DNA from: Chaetoderma sp. LZ-2023a
Taxonomy: Eukaryota; Mollusca; Caudofoveata; Chaetodermatida; Chaetodermatidae
Length of the DNA: 64,000 bases
Reading direction: 5' to 3'
Assembly: GCA_034401795.1 (NCBI GenBank)
Contig: CM067373.1
Span: 85,290,521 to 85,354,520, forward strand
Below are positions 1 to 12,322 of this stretch, in pieces (position 1 is the first letter of the stretch; each line of letters opens with the position of its first letter). The notes under the pieces are model-generated. The model searched no databases. It saw nothing but the letters and a program-made list of their open reading frames with translations, and was not told where the DNA came from. The position numbers and the translations under genes are program-made.

Positions 1-434
1 CACTGGCAAAATGGCTTCTTGCGTTTGACCCTTGATCCTGCTTTGATTGATTCTTTCTTATACCTATCAAATGTAACACCGATTGGGTCAAATGCTGCGC
101 CCATCTTATATACTATTTCTGAAAAGCATATTCACCACATGTTTTAACATCTATTGACTTTCCTAGAGCCACCACCAATGCTTGTCCGTCAATCAGCAGG
201 CAGCTTGGCTCGACAAGTGAAACAGTTAGTATATTTTATAGCAATGACTTGTTGCTGGAATATAGGCTGCGAGAGACAGTGGTATATACATAAACTCGTG
301 TTGCATGATTGCATATAGGCTAACATCATGTCATGCGCTGCCCACTTTGATAGTGCTCTACTTGACTTTGATGTTCTGTACAATTGTGTACAATGAAATA
401 AATGTCAGAGTGTTATTCTTGTGGATGGGAGCTT
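1..434. other. No gene seen
   Basis: AT-rich sequence without a recognisable coding region, RNA gene or repeat. Short open frames here have no family resemblance. Confidence 0.5.
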
Positions 435-2451
435 TCAGGTCACATGTTGGTCATTCTCCGGAGCCTCACATTGCTGTTTCTTAACAAATACACAAAGTTG
501 GTCTTGACCTAAACATTCAGCACCAAGCAATGTTTCCTGGATATAAGCAGTGGCTAAATCCTTGGTTACTATGTTCTGTAGAGTTTTAGCATGATTATGA
601 AAGACACTATGCTGTTTTAGTAATCTGACCAACTTCTCTTCATCATCATAATCTCCGACTGCCCTTCCTTTAGTGGACACATTATGTGTGTACATGTCGT
701 CTTCATCATCCATGGTTAACTTTAACATTACCTTAGTCTGAGATGCTATTACAGTCCTGAGATCAGAGGATAGAGTCCATCTGCTTAGTGAAGAGCCTGC
801 AGCCTGCTGATTTGATCTGAGAAAACTTGGTTGAAGCGCCGAGCAGCATCTTCGACCACAAAATTACCTTGCTGGAACCCAGTTAGGACGTCTGGTTGGA
901 GTCTCTTCATTTCAGACAGATAGACCATACTCTACCTGGCGTAATTGACATGATTGAAGAAGTACGGTAACATACGTCAAAATGCATTTAGGTGGAGATC
1001 CTATAATCCATCACGATGTGCCCTGGTAAAACGCAGTAAGATGATAACCATAGACATGTATTCCCAACAGAATTCTGAATTCAGATCCTCAGCAAACTCT
1101 ACCATGTGCTACTGAAACATCTCAGATCATAGTGTGCCCATTATAAGTGCAATATGTTCAAAGTTAAAGTGTTTGTCTCATCATGGGCAAGCTCCGCTCA
1201 TATTTCCAGATCAAAGCTACCAAAGTGTGCATACAGCCATGGAAGCAATATTTGCCATATAGCCTGAAATGTGAGTTTATTGACTCTCATAGACAGTGCA
1301 CAACCGTTTCCTGCTATTACTTGTTTAGCGGCATTGAGACCCAAAATGCCGCTTTTCACGCACAGCTGATACATGCCATATGCCGGACCAAAATATATCG
1401 GTACCTCATTGTACTGCTTAACTGACCATTCAACCCATCAATCTTGACTAAAGAACCTTATCCATTGTGAGACCAACATGCTGCTTTTCCATTGTATTCA
1501 ATGTATTAAGTTCATGCGCAGGAGTCTGTATTATAGGTAGATATCCTACTGAAGTTCGATTTGGATTGGTTGTACTGGCCATTTAGATAAAGGAAGTCTG
1601 AGTAGCCTTTAGTCATTGAGATCACCCAGCCATTATGGATGTCATATCTGTTGCCTGAGCTTTCATTGCTGATGGGCATTCCTCAATTGGCTGTATGAAC
1701 TATTCAACCACAACCTGATCTGTGAAAGGGGGCTCTGTGATTCCCCTGTTAGGTGCTGGTATTATGCCATTCATCATATCTGAGATATGTAATGTTCATG
1801 TCCTTGAAAGGTTGATACCTGGAAGTACATTAGCATTGGGTGGGCCTTTCTACCACGCTGTAACTTGGGTGGCATGGCAAGTTCCTTTTCTATCCATCAT
1901 GCTCTCCTTAATATCCACATTGCCTGTCGAGAAATGGACAACACGTCCATTGACCAGGTTTGGTGTAATGACAGCGCCATGGTTATCAATGGCTTCCAGT
2001 ATTTTATTACCCAATGCAGCGTCAAGCTTTATAATTTCACGATAACTCATTACATGACCCGCCTGTTGGAACAAGTTTACACATTCTTTTAAACGTGTCA
2101 CTTGGTGAAGAGTCCTTACCATCATCACAGGTTTGGGCGTATGATATTTGTCTCCACTATCTGTGTATATTGTAACCTGTGCAATGCTGAGTATTCTAGT
2201 CTGTCGGAGAGACACGTGATTGTCGTTATCTTCACTAGGTGTATCGTCTTCAAAGAGTAGTCGCCCTGCTAGTTTAGGAGCATGTATAAACTGGTAGGAA
2301 CACAATCTAATCCATTATCCTCACATATATCAAATGCATCAGGAAGGCTTAGTATGTGATATGATTCGTACTCTTGATATTTGGATGATGGAATTGTTAA
2401 TGTGGTGTCATCATCTCGTTTCATGGCAGATACTGAGAAGTGAGGAAACAT
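435..2451 (-). pseudogene. Decayed copy of a recurrent invertebrate protein of unknown function
   Basis: Reading on the minus strand from 2451 down, several open segments follow one another in shifted frames. 2451-2269 has the motif YHILSLPDAFDICEDNGLD. 2305-1850 has DDTPSEDNDNHVSLRQTRI, then a stretch about nodes and lists of charged residues ending in GTCHATQVTAW. Around 1560-1450 a segment reads VGYLPIIQTPAHELNTLNT. 728-435 is acidic at its start (MDDEDDMYTH). I recognise these motifs as a long protein family found many times in cnidarian, mollusc and cephalochordate genomes, usually annotated only as hypothetical. The function is not known to me. Frameshifts near 2290 and many stops between 1850 and 730 show the copy is dead. 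It may be cargo of a mobile element, but I see no terminal repeats. Confidence 0.6.
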
Positions 2452-3084
2452 TTCTTATGATACCAAATGCAGCTGACCCTTATAGACAGGTTTAATTGTA
2501 GTTGAAAGGGTTAAGACGTAACATGTTACACTAAAAAATATAACACTATGTCAAATTAGGATTATTTTGTCATACATAATTACATTTCCATTTGGAGCTA
2601 GGACTAAAATGAGAAGTTGAATGCAATGAATATTAGCAATACTGCATTTCGACATGCGATATTTGTGAAATATGGCAGCCATTTTGATCTAAGCGTTAGA
2701 GGGTTAATACCTCAAAATCAAAGCCGACATACAGCAGATTTGGATTTATCGCACATTAATGCCCCTAGTAAGCATATATGCTAGCCGTTAACACGATTTG
2801 CAGCCATCGTTAACCTTTTCTGAAAACTGACCTAGTCTATGTAGTTTTTAGAACCATACGGGAGTACACGGGTTTGTTACACACGATTTCAGATGACACG
2901 ATTTTAATTATGCTATTTCTGCTAAGGAGCCATACAGCGGCTTGATGTTGCTAAGGAAACGTCACATTATGATGCTACCATTCTTCTCCTGGGATTTCTG
3001 TCCTCGAATTTGACAACTGGATATCACTAAACATATCTTTAGCTTTAACCAAATAATACCACATTTTATGCAGAATCTAAGATT
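2452..3084. other. Intergenic, no gene seen
   Basis: AT-rich non-coding sequence. Nothing recognisable apart from the dispersed repeat that begins at its right edge. Confidence 0.5.
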
Positions 3085-3175
3085 CAGGGAGTTCAGAGAT
3101 CGATCGATGCCAACACGAGCGAGAGGTGGGTGGAACTTAGATAGAGATGGGCGGGGCATAGCTAAAACTGAAAAG
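3085..3175 (+). repeat. Short dispersed repeat, GGGCGGGGCATAGCTAAAA family
   Basis: A block of about 90 bp runs from a GATCGATCGATGCCAACACG-like segment to a GGGCGGGGCATAGCTAAAA-like segment. Related copies lie at 23755-23817 (plus), 26505-26560 (minus), 29690-29790 (minus) and 31925-31995 (plus). It looks like one end of a SINE or MITE family, but the whole element cannot be delimited. Confidence 0.7.
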
Positions 3176-4012
3176 GTCAATTACCAGGCATAAATATTGT
3201 TTGTGTCTTACTCAAGGGTTCACCTGAAGATAGTTCATGTCTGCTTTGACCATGAGCCCGGGCTAGGCCGGCTTGTTGGGATATCCAAATATCTGATATA
3301 TGGCCAGTTCTGGGCCGGAGTAAATTAGGAAAGGCTTGGAGATGGGTGTGTGATGTGGCTTACGGGCGTCAATGCCGTCAATGCAACGACAAACGCGTGA
3401 CTTTGGTAAATGTTAGTCTTCACTTGAAAGAAGTTCACTATGCCATATCATTTATAATCCTATTAAAATATTCTTGGTGTCGAGAAGAGAGTATTTGGCC
3501 ATTGGACAGCTATTATATGTCAGTCGTTTGATCTGTCTGTCTGTCAAATTGTTAACATTTCTAACCGAGTTACCTAACTCGAAAATATACAGCATATCAC
3601 TTACTGATGTAAGACATTGCACGCGGCTATATGATCTAAGAATTATCACACTCCAAAACTCAATTACATTGTTACACCCTCTGCATGAAACTTCATACTC
3701 ATATATCGCTCTAGGGCTGTTTGGACCATACTCTTATTCGGTCAAATTTCAGTACTCTTGTACAAAGGTCATCTTCACGTAATGAATAAGCCTTGCTATT
3801 GTTGCATCATATATAGCATTCGCTGATTTATAACATTTGTGATCGACTTCGAGCTTTGTCGACAATAAGGAGGATACGTGAGCGGTATTACTGTGCGATT
3901 ATATTCCTGCCATTCAGTCATATTGCATCCCGTGAAGGAATTTGAAATGAAGGGTTCTCATTTTCTATGGCTGAGATTAATTTACTGTAATTACCCTCGC
4001 TGCCCGACCACA
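3176..4012. other. Intergenic, no gene seen
   Basis: Non-coding, AT-rich. The open frames of about 100 codons overlapping on both strands have no family resemblance and no biased composition that would support translation. Confidence 0.5.
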
Positions 4013-4140
4013 CGTACGCACGTACGCACGCCTGCACCTCCGCACGCCCGCACGCCCGCACGCCCGCACGCCAACATGCGCACACCTGCCTGCCTACCTG
4101 CCTGCCTGCCTGCATGCATGCCTGTATGTATGTATGTCTG
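4013..4140. repeat. Compound microsatellite, ACGC/CGCC then CCTG/TGTA repeats
   Basis: Short units based on ACGCACGC, CGCACGCC, CCTGCCTG and TGTATGTA follow one another over about 125 bp, giving spurious Ala/Cys/Thr-rich frames on both strands. Confidence 0.85.
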
Positions 4141-4605
4141 TCCGCCCGGAGCTGTATCTAGAAAGCTGCTGATCCGATTTGACTAAGATTGTCACACAAC
4201 GTAGGAACTTGCGAGACTTCCAGACGTTTGGCCAAGTTGTTGGTCTGCACACTGATACAACAGCTGTCTTCAAGCAAATACACATCATACAATGCAAAAC
4301 AGAAGCAAAACCACCTACATCGGAATGCTCGTTCCTCTGAAAGCACAGACCTCAATTCTGCCCATAAGCCAGTCATTACACGCCTTCAGATGAACGGTCG
4401 CTCTACCTAATATTTAAACGCCATGCGAGGCAAGATAGTAGAGTCAGCTAAAACCTACCCACGCTCACCAGCGACACTGACACTCAAATGCCATACAAAA
4501 AGGCCCTCGGGGAGCAGATAGCGAAGATCGACGTCAGCTCCGATCCAAACGAATCCCTAACCAAAATACTGAAATCTATGGAATCATCATCTACCAGCAC
4601 CATAG

Positions 4606-5175
4606 GTGTTCTTAAAAACAACCAAACTAGGTATACTGACAACCCTACTAGAGCAGAAAGAAAGCATCTATCAAAGTGGCCAAAGTGAAGACCGTACCAA
4701 ACTGCGCCGGGAGCGCAATAACATTCTGCACTACATTAGCTTAAAAGATCTTACTATTCAACAAGCAGACTACCTAGCAGATGAAATCACTGCCACGGAT
4801 GACTGTCACAAAATGTTTCGGGCAGCCCGAGCCCTGATAGTTGTTGACTACACACCACCACTCCCTGTAAAGAACTCTGAAGGACACTTTATCGGGACTG
4901 ACCAGGGAAAAGCCGAGGCGATTCGAGAATGGTTCAAGGAACAGTTCATTGGCCACGATGATGAGCCCTTGTACCCGTTCTCAGGAGACCGCAGGCCATT
5001 ACTAGCACCAATTAATACAGCTGATAAGGCGCTTAAAGCCCTGAAAAATTGGCGTGCATCTGGACCTGATGCCATGAGCAATGACCTATTCAAATCGGAT
5101 CATGTCAAAGTGCCTTTAAACGTGGACGCAGCTGCGCAGACATTGTATGGGCTCAACACATGCTTGTGTCAGTAG
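4606..5175 (+). pseudogene. LINE reverse transcriptase, N-terminal part
   Basis: An open frame of 189 codons covers the charged linker (RRERNNILHYIS), a segment with ADYLADEITATDDCHKMFRAA, and the RT 'palm' approach WRASGPDAMSNDLFKS. This is the usual layout downstream of the endonuclease in CR1/Jockey-like non-LTR elements. The frame ends at a stop after LNTCLCQ, just before the RT motif A region. Its start is a convenience: the protein would have begun upstream in the lost endonuclease. Confidence 0.8.
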
Positions 5176-6331
5176 TTATGTCCAAACACTGGGATTTCCA
5201 CAAAATGGGCATTGACATGTCACGAACCTTCGACACAATTAAACCCTAAGGAATCTTAGATGTACTACGCCAGGCCAGTTTCAATTAAGATGAGCTACGA
5301 CTAGTGAGACTACTGTTTGCCGACACCAAGCTGAGAGTCAAGTCAGTGTATCCTTAGAGTTGAGACATAAATCGGCTCCCCACAGGGAGATAACCATCTC
5401 TGGTGCTTTTCACCTGTTACCTTGCTGCTGCATTGACATCCATGCGGGAAAGTTCCACAAGACCAAACACCCCAGTGTCAATACTGGGTATTCCGTCAGA
5501 GATGGAATATCCCGATGATGTGAACTTCATAGACGAGGAAAAGAAACGCTTGACGAACTTGTCCCAATAGCTACAAACAAACCAAAAATTGAGAATCTCT
5601 TTATGAATGAATTAAAAACAGAGTTCACCCACATTTATCAATCTACAGAGCATGAAACTAAAGAAAATGACGGTTCACTTCGTGGCGGTGAACCATGGAG
5701 GAAAAGTAAAATCCTGGGCTCACTGCTTTGCAGTACCGCTGATATTTCTGCACGCTGTACCATGGGGAACACAGCTTTCCAGTCCTTCTTGAGGCTATGG
5801 ATTCGTAGATCAAGGATGCCCTTGATAAAAAGGCTACGTTTATACAATGCAACCTGCGTATCCTTGATGCTGTATAACTGTAACAGCTGGGCAGCTCCAA
5901 AGGCAGCTCTAGACAAACTCGATGCCTACCACCGCAAACACTACGGACCATCACTAAACACCGATGGCCAGACAGCATACTTTCCAACGATGCACTTTAT
6001 ACGATGTGCAATACGTGGCCGCTGTCTGAAAAAGTCGCCCAGCAAAGATGGTGCATGTTTGTCCATGTGCTAAGGATGCCAGAAGAGACACCTGCACAGA
6101 GAGCCATGGAATTCGCCAGCAAATACAAAGCCAGGAGAGGACGTCATTGCATAAATCTGCTATGCGTGCTGCGAGGTGACCTCAAGAAACCATGACTCTG
6201 TACACTCAAGTCAAGAATGGACCTGAGGAAGCCAAGGATTTCGGCTGAGGACAAGACACAGTGGGCAAAATCCAAGAGGGGACTGATTGCAGCTGTAGGA
6301 TGGTTCTACTACTACAGCCGCAGAATACAGT
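5176..6331 (+). pseudogene. LINE reverse transcriptase, catalytic core to C-terminus (broken)
   Basis: In shifting frames this holds motif A (SRTFDTIKP, near 5221), the LRLVRLLFADTKLRVKSVY region, a plain LVLFTCYLAAAL helix and the catalytic box, which reads YPDDVNF near 5507 instead of the expected YADDV. Downstream are LGSLLCSTADISARC, RLYNATCVSLMLYN (thumb and connection regions), and QRWCMFVHVLRMPEETPAQRA with ARRGRHCINLLCVLRGDLKK at 6040-6195. The A-to-P change in the catalytic box, a missing segment and several stops mean it is dead. Confidence 0.8.
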
Positions 6332-6332
6332 A

Positions 6333-7233
6333 ATAATACATACACCGATACGACCTAAGACAACATGGGTGTATCATATTTACCTATCATCATTATCATC
6401 AAGCGTAAAGGGATTTCCAGTCTTTTGGCCGTGATCCTATTTAAGGAACCTAAGTTCTGGATCTGGTGATATCTCGGAATCTACTGATTCAGAAGTGGCT
6501 CACAATTTAACACAGGAAAGGTGTGGCTGTAGACGAGGAGTCCAAACCTTGGACGTGATCCGTCAAATCTTAAAAACTCCGGATATCCGAAATAACTACG
6601 CAAAATCCTGTTTACAATGTGACAACAACTGGATGGAGGGGTGGCTTAGATGTTTCTGCCAAATGCCTGGGGAAAATTCGCCCGATCTCTAGCTTAAGCG
6701 CTCACCACAATTATTCCAAGGCCAGTCTACATTGTAGAACGAATTAATGGATTCGAATAATGGGAATTCTATATAATTACTCTGATGTTCTTTTCTCACA
6801 CACACCTGACTTTCTGATCGCATGCACTTTCATCCGTATGCAGTTATCTGGTGCTTGTAAATATATGAATTACGCTTGAATCTGATGACAGATAGCTATT
6901 CATTCATCACCGTTCCAGAACAAATATTGCTGTTCACAACAACAACAGCACCAAAATACAATGAATCACTTCATGGAAAATTAAATGACTAACTCTGCTT
7001 GATGATTCATCAGTAGTATGGTTAATATGGGGAAATTTCTGTTTCCGTCTGCGTGTGATCACTTAGCTTCTGAAACGTTTTATTTCACTCAACGTTCGAC
7101 ATGATATGCATTCTTTAGAAACGATGTGAAGTCTGCAGGCTTGTCACGCAAGAATTCCAAGGCATGTCTGAACTGTCCGAGAGCTGCACGCCACCAGCCA
7201 ATACTTTCAATGGGCGGTAACCTTGGACCTGCT
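6333..7233. other. Intergenic, no gene seen
   Basis: AT-rich non-coding sequence between the LINE copy and a palindromic MITE. No supported feature. Confidence 0.5.
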
Positions 7234-7316
7234 GAATATTTCGATTTCAAGTTAACTGAAAGTTGTTGGTGGCTTAACCACCAACAACTTTCACTCAAAT
7301 TGTTTTCGAAATGTTC
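7234..7316. mobile_element. Palindromic MITE (near-perfect hairpin)
   Basis: Two arms of about 38 bp, running from GAATATTTCGATTTCAAGTT to its mirrored partner, meet at the 5-bp centre CTTAA, flanked by TTGTTGGTGG and CCACCAACAA. The outer arms (GAATATTT...) resemble the MITE cluster at 25.7-31.9 kb, but the core differs. Too short to encode anything; probably a non-autonomous fold-back element. Confidence 0.75.
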
Positions 7317-9689
7317 ATCATATCCAGATTTAAACCCCATGTAAAAATTTAGTCTCCAGAAATGGCTAGTTATTCAGACCGCGGGTTGATGCAATATTTC
7401 AAATGTCACAATGCCATGCACCCGTTTAGATCTGGCGGCGACCTCTTACATTGGCCTTGGCAATACTCTGTACTGAGTATAAACAGTTAAAGGATATTAA
7501 CTTGTAATTGCTGTGCTAAGTCAAGTACCGGATTCACCAATGGCAGTCATATCATATAGCCTTGCATGACAGGCGATATTCCTAAGACAAATGTAGCATA
7601 ATCTCTTTTGATCGACTATGCATGCTAAGGCGACATTGTGCAATTATAGGGTACTATTGCAACGAAACCTCGACGCATGCTCAACCATACCGAAAGGAAT
7701 TTAAATTGCCGCTGATGTTACTCGGTCCAATTTATGGAATGCAACGGTATATGGTAAGGATAATCTTGTGCAATCATCGCTGCTTCGAATTCAATTGCTC
7801 TTTCTGCTTGCAGCGACGCATGCCTGGCAATATCAAGGGAAAACATATACAGTGGATACGACAGTTCTGGATCATCGGCAGTTTCAGATCATTATTTTAA
7901 CCATCAAATCGATTCTTTGGAACTAGGCTTTGATTTAATATTTTGCTATGTTTTTCAATGACTTCAGTTTATTGATGACCAAGAAACATAAACATCTGTA
8001 TTTCAATTGTGTATGATTTCCAGCATTTAATTAATAATAAGTCCTCTGTCGCGATAACCATTTATTACGTAAGGTCGCCACGAAAACAAACTCATCTCTG
8101 ACAGCGGTGGATGCAGAAAATGCTTCTATAGACAGTACGTGTTTGTATGTAAATGGCATTTTCATATTCTTGTTTTCTGCCTTGTCAAAGCATGACAATG
8201 GGATAAGACAGCTTTCGGAAATATTATGTTATAGTTGTCAAACTGACGGTTTAAATGACGTGATCTGGAACTACCCAAAGTGATCAAAATTGCCGTATTC
8301 CGTTTGATCACGCTAATGTGAAATTCTTCGAATAACAAAGGTCAAACTATCAAATCAGTTTTATATTTGCATAAAGTACAAATGTGTGTCATCATGTTTG
8401 ATTTTAAATATTCTATAAATAAATTCAAAGGAAATATTTTTTAAGTAGTGATCCGAAACTGCCTGATATACTGTAGTTAACGTTGATGCCACTAGATTCA
8501 ATGACCAATGTCATGGTGAACTGTGCACTCGAATCAACTCAACACCATGACCAGTGTTCCATATCCTCATCAATATGAAACTACCAGATTATAATCCCTA
8601 GATTAGTTAAATGTTCCTTGGGGACTTCTCGTTATGACCGTGATACAATTACTGTGTGCTCCATGGTTGCATTCGGATGTATGCAACGTATATGACGTTT
8701 CTTAGACATTTTGCTGTTCCAGTTAATATTATATCTATGTTTGCTCAAGAGCGCTGAATCAATTGACTATGCGAAACTTGTGCATGGCATAATTCAAGTG
8801 ACCAAACATCTTGGAGATAGAGATGTGATGTAGATTTCCTAGGTGAAGAAATACAAAAATAATGTGGAGTGTTACAGTGACAATCATAGAAATATCTACG
8901 GTGTGACCCACAGCTCGCTCCTGTTTCTGGTGACACCGGTGTAACAGTATGCTCCATATCTCAAGTATATTATGAAGTATATTGGCACTGGTGTGCCTGA
9001 CCATAGCAATTTCGTGATCTATGGACTTATAATATTTGATTGGTGACCTAACTTAAATAAGTCTATACAATTGATTTACCTAAAACAGATTATCACGTTT
9101 GCTAGATAAAAATGAGTATACGAAAATACAAGACATAGAGACAGACTGATGAATTTTAAACGCGGTGCTCCTGGAGGTACCACACAGACTCGTAGGTCCG
9201 CATAGGTATCCCCACAAAGGAGACTCCCGCATACGAGATCACTAATTAACTTAATATAAGTTATTATACCTCTAATCTGAAAGGAAAGAAAGTTATCTTT
9301 TATAGTGGCGAAAAGCTATGTGCCTCACGCGGGCATCATTTGGTGAGAAGTATTAGCCTCGCGTGGGCCATCGTCAATGAATCATTGTGAGAGGCAAGTG
9401 CCTCGCGCAGGCCTCTGTCACAGGAAAATGCTGCCACCGCTTAAAGTGGGAGAAGGGTATTGGCCAGAAAGGGTCCACTCTAATATTCAACCAAGATGCT
9501 ATAAAGGAAAGACCATACCTAGGGAAATTATGACTGTAATGTTGCATGTTGTTTTACGTGAAGATGGGATGAGCGATTCCCGAGGGATTACCACGTCACC
9601 GTCTTATCTAGTTTTAAACATGCTGAATTAGAAGGTGCCTCCCTTATTTATGTGGGCCTTCTTCTATGTCTAACCTAACATTTAATTTT
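7317..9689. other. Intergenic, no gene seen
   Basis: About 2.4 kb of AT-rich sequence. I see three loose copies of a GCCTCGCGCGGGC-like motif at 9320-9415 and nothing that supports a gene. Confidence 0.45.
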
Positions 9690-9780
9690 TAAAGTCAAGA
9701 ACCAGTTTAGGCCGCAAATGGCGGGTTCCCTACCTAGCGTTTTAGATATGGCTGTCATTGAGAGAGGATGTCCTAAGACA

Positions 9781-10008
9781 TCAACACTCAAGACAGCCAG
9801 CATACATGTTATCGTGCAGACCTCCGAGCTTGGTGAGAATCTGGACATCTTGCTCCATAACCACATAAAACATCACAGGACAATGGTTACGTTTCACAAA
9901 AGCAAGTTTAGGTGACTGATCTATCGTTACGGTGGGGATAGGAGAGACGAATAGCCACTGTGAATGTCCTTCCCGTGAGGGCATGGCCGATCCTAACATC
10001 CTGCCCAA
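9781..10008 (-). pseudogene. Coding relic inside the inverted repeat arm, unknown function
   Basis: An open frame of 75 codons reads through PTVTIDQSPKLAFVKRNHCP and VMFYVVMEQD, ending ILTKLGGLHDNMYAG. The other arm, at 63615-63809 on the plus strand, has the matching peptide (LLKIAYVKSSHCPVKFYVV). Retained similarity in the same frame of two diverged copies suggests that the family once encoded a protein here. I do not recognise the family. The frame is open at neither a convincing start nor a domain boundary. Confidence 0.4.
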
Positions 10009-11429
10009 ACATCCCTACAGAATTCGGTATGGATGCATATCTCGCCCGTCACCAGGTCCTATGGAGCTAACCTTTTAACCTGATGTTAGGTTTAAACGCA
10101 AGTTGCCAAGTTATGCACTGCGGTGCGGTGGAGACTTCCTCGAAGATGAGAAAGAAATCAATAATTATAATATGTTTTCGCTGTGCTTCCTACATTGGCA
10201 AGGATAACTAACTACTAGGTATCAGAAGATACATGGGAGGTGTGTGACACGACACCCTGGCCATCACCGCACGGAAACCCCAATAGTTTCCCAGGGTCGG
10301 ATCAGTCCATGGTGCAGGTAGGGACATCCAAACAATTAAGAAGCCATAAGGCTTAGTGGAACATGAAGAAAGACAATCACTTATAAATATGAGGCTCAAT
10401 AGTTATGTTGGCCAATTTTACACAACCTTGCCGGAGTGCGGGGCTAAATTATCGCAACTACTGGAAAAGAGGCGTACACTATGTGTCTCTTGACGAAGAA
10501 ATTGTCCCTAATCATATTAAACCTATCCTATTGAGCTAAATAGACAGGCTTTTAGTCGGTAGCGTGCCGGGCTAAACAGAGTTATAGCACGGACAGCGAC
10601 CGCAGTGAAAAATTGTTGGTGGCGGGAGAAAATGATGCATATATAAATGTTGCTGTGTAGTGTTTCCTACGTGCACTGCAGTCCTACGTTTTCTACAAAT
10701 AAACAAAACATATGAACAGATGGCTGCTCGCCATATATAAAACTAACCAGTACAAGTAATACAATGTGAAATGATTAGAATAATACATATTGTACAGGTT
10801 GTTGGACCTTATACGGTGCGGTTAGTAAAAACACCTTACAGTAAAATAAGAATATCTATAAACGGATAAAGAAATTTTAACTAGTAGTCCTAAGACCGTT
10901 ACGGTTCCTTTTAGTCATCGGGACCGTTTACAAAGATGAAATATAATTACTAAAGTCGTAATTAACAGAATAATTAAAGATGTTAATTATAGCTACTTGA
11001 ATGGTCGGTAGCCATTCTTAAGGACGGGCGTTCCTGTTACTGAAATTGATACATCACCCTTGGTGTGACGTGAGTCGACGCATTCTCTCGAAGCTGGAAA
11101 GTCCCCGCATGTCGGTTCCCATGAACAGGATTCCCGCATGCAGTCCAGAACAGGAGCTGAGCGAACTCAGGACGGTAATCACTATATAAGAATGTTTAAC
11201 TAACAGTCAGTAAGTTCTACAATAACATTACTGCTAGGAAGAAAGTTCCCGTACACCGACGGTACGGATGAGAGTTAACAACAACCTGTTTATCAGTGGG
11301 GGTTGTCGAATACAGATGAAGATGCATACTAAGCTTAACGATGTGGGGTACGTCAGTTAGCTCTTAAGACGTACCGGGCAAAGTTTACTTGTTGCCGTCA
11401 AAAAGTTTAAATAAACCTACACGACATCA

Positions 11430-11473
11430 GTGCGGCGGCTGGTGGGGGTGGGGGGGGGGGTGGGGTGGGAGCA
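11430..11473 (+). repeat. G-rich tract
   Basis: A run of G with scattered T and A of about 40 bp that could form a G-quadruplex. It lies inside the left inverted-repeat arm. Confidence 0.6.
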
Positions 11474-11929
11474 GTTGAATAACCACTTTTTGCGTGGCCG
11501 GCAGATCCGCGAGTTATCCACCAAAGAACATCGCTGCCTCTACATCTGTAGAACCATATATTCAGGCCAAGAAAGACCTCACCGCAAGATTGTGTTCTGA
11601 GTCAGTTCTTGATTCAGTCGTGAACAATATTGTCGAAAGTTTCCAAAAATGCTCCCGAACAAATGTTCGGGAATTACAAAATTCTTTAAGATGCGGTGAG
11701 TTGGGTGGCTGCCGCAATGCTATGGGAAAGATGCTGACCAAGGCCGAGGTGATCTGTTTAATAAGTGTCTCGGCTGATCGTGGCTGCTTTACAGATCCAA
11801 CCTGTTCGGCCTATGGCCGAGGATGCTCTCGAACTTTTATACTACTCGTGACGTCATAGGTACAGGACTCAACCAATCATCGGCCGAGCAATAGCCAATC
11901 AGCACACAGCTAATAATGACGCAGATGAA

Positions 11930-12322
11930 TGTTTTAGAACATTCGAGATCTTCTGCGGACACATGGTTATGACGTCACGGCAATATTTTGAAGATAATCA
12001 GAGGGGTTTTCCGTGGATAACCCAGCCATTTCTTAAACAATTTTGAAATGGTTTACAGATTTGGAAATCCCGTCGAATTCTGGTCTTGATTAATACCAGA
12101 TTCGGCGAGAATAACCAATTATAAAGGATTACATTGTACCTACTCGGTACACTAAAAGTGTTATCCTATCTTGGACATGATTTATGCGTTCTGTCAATGT
12201 AGTGGTAAGCGCGTGCATGTGCGCTATGCGTTTTAATGAACTTAGTCCGTTTTTTATGACGAAATCTCTCTCGTAGGCCCATATATGCTTATAGCTCTAC
12301 CTAGGGGGTATTACGAGAGACA
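11930..12322 (-). mobile_element. LTR-like repeat, candidate 3' LTR of the Gypsy element
   Basis: Direct repeat of 23347-23697, with shared blocks GGTTATGACGTCACG, AAGATAATCA, GGGGTTTTCCGTGGATAAC, ATTATAAAGGATTACATTG and TATAGCTCTACC. It starts TG and ends CA. No purine tract is visible on its inner side and the outer flanks give no target-site duplication, so it may be a solo LTR of the same family, not the true partner. Confidence 0.65.

Larger units (their letters stand above)
4261..6332 (+). mobile_element. Non-LTR retrotransposon (LINE) copy 1, 5'-truncated and decayed
   Basis: The block begins inside the end of an AP-type endonuclease domain (DLNSAHKPVITRLQMNG, 4350-4400), continues through a reverse transcriptase and ends with a conserved C-terminal tail (AEDKTQWAK...AVGWFYYYSRRIQ, to 6331). 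The minus-strand copy at 23818-25400 belongs to the same family, with closely matching DNA over the endonuclease-to-RT linker. Copy 1 lacks a segment between 5095 and 5105 that copy 2 retains, so an internal deletion joined two RT regions. Frameshifts and stops after 5175 make it inactive. Confidence 0.85.
9690..11850 (-). repeat. Left arm of a 2.1-kb inverted repeat pair
   Basis: The reverse complement of this stretch matches 61870-64000 along its length, at an estimated 75-80 percent identity by eye. Anchors: CGCAAATGGCGGG (9713) against CCCGCCATTTGC (63954); the segment TAAGAACGGTTACGG-like at 10890 against 62780; AAAGAACATCGCTGCCTC at 11524 against 62177; CCGAGGATGCTCTCGA at 11818 against 61900. 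The pair is 52 kb apart and inverted. It is a dispersed repeat family, possibly a retroelement internal region or a large non-autonomous element. The right arm runs off the window. Confidence 0.85.
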
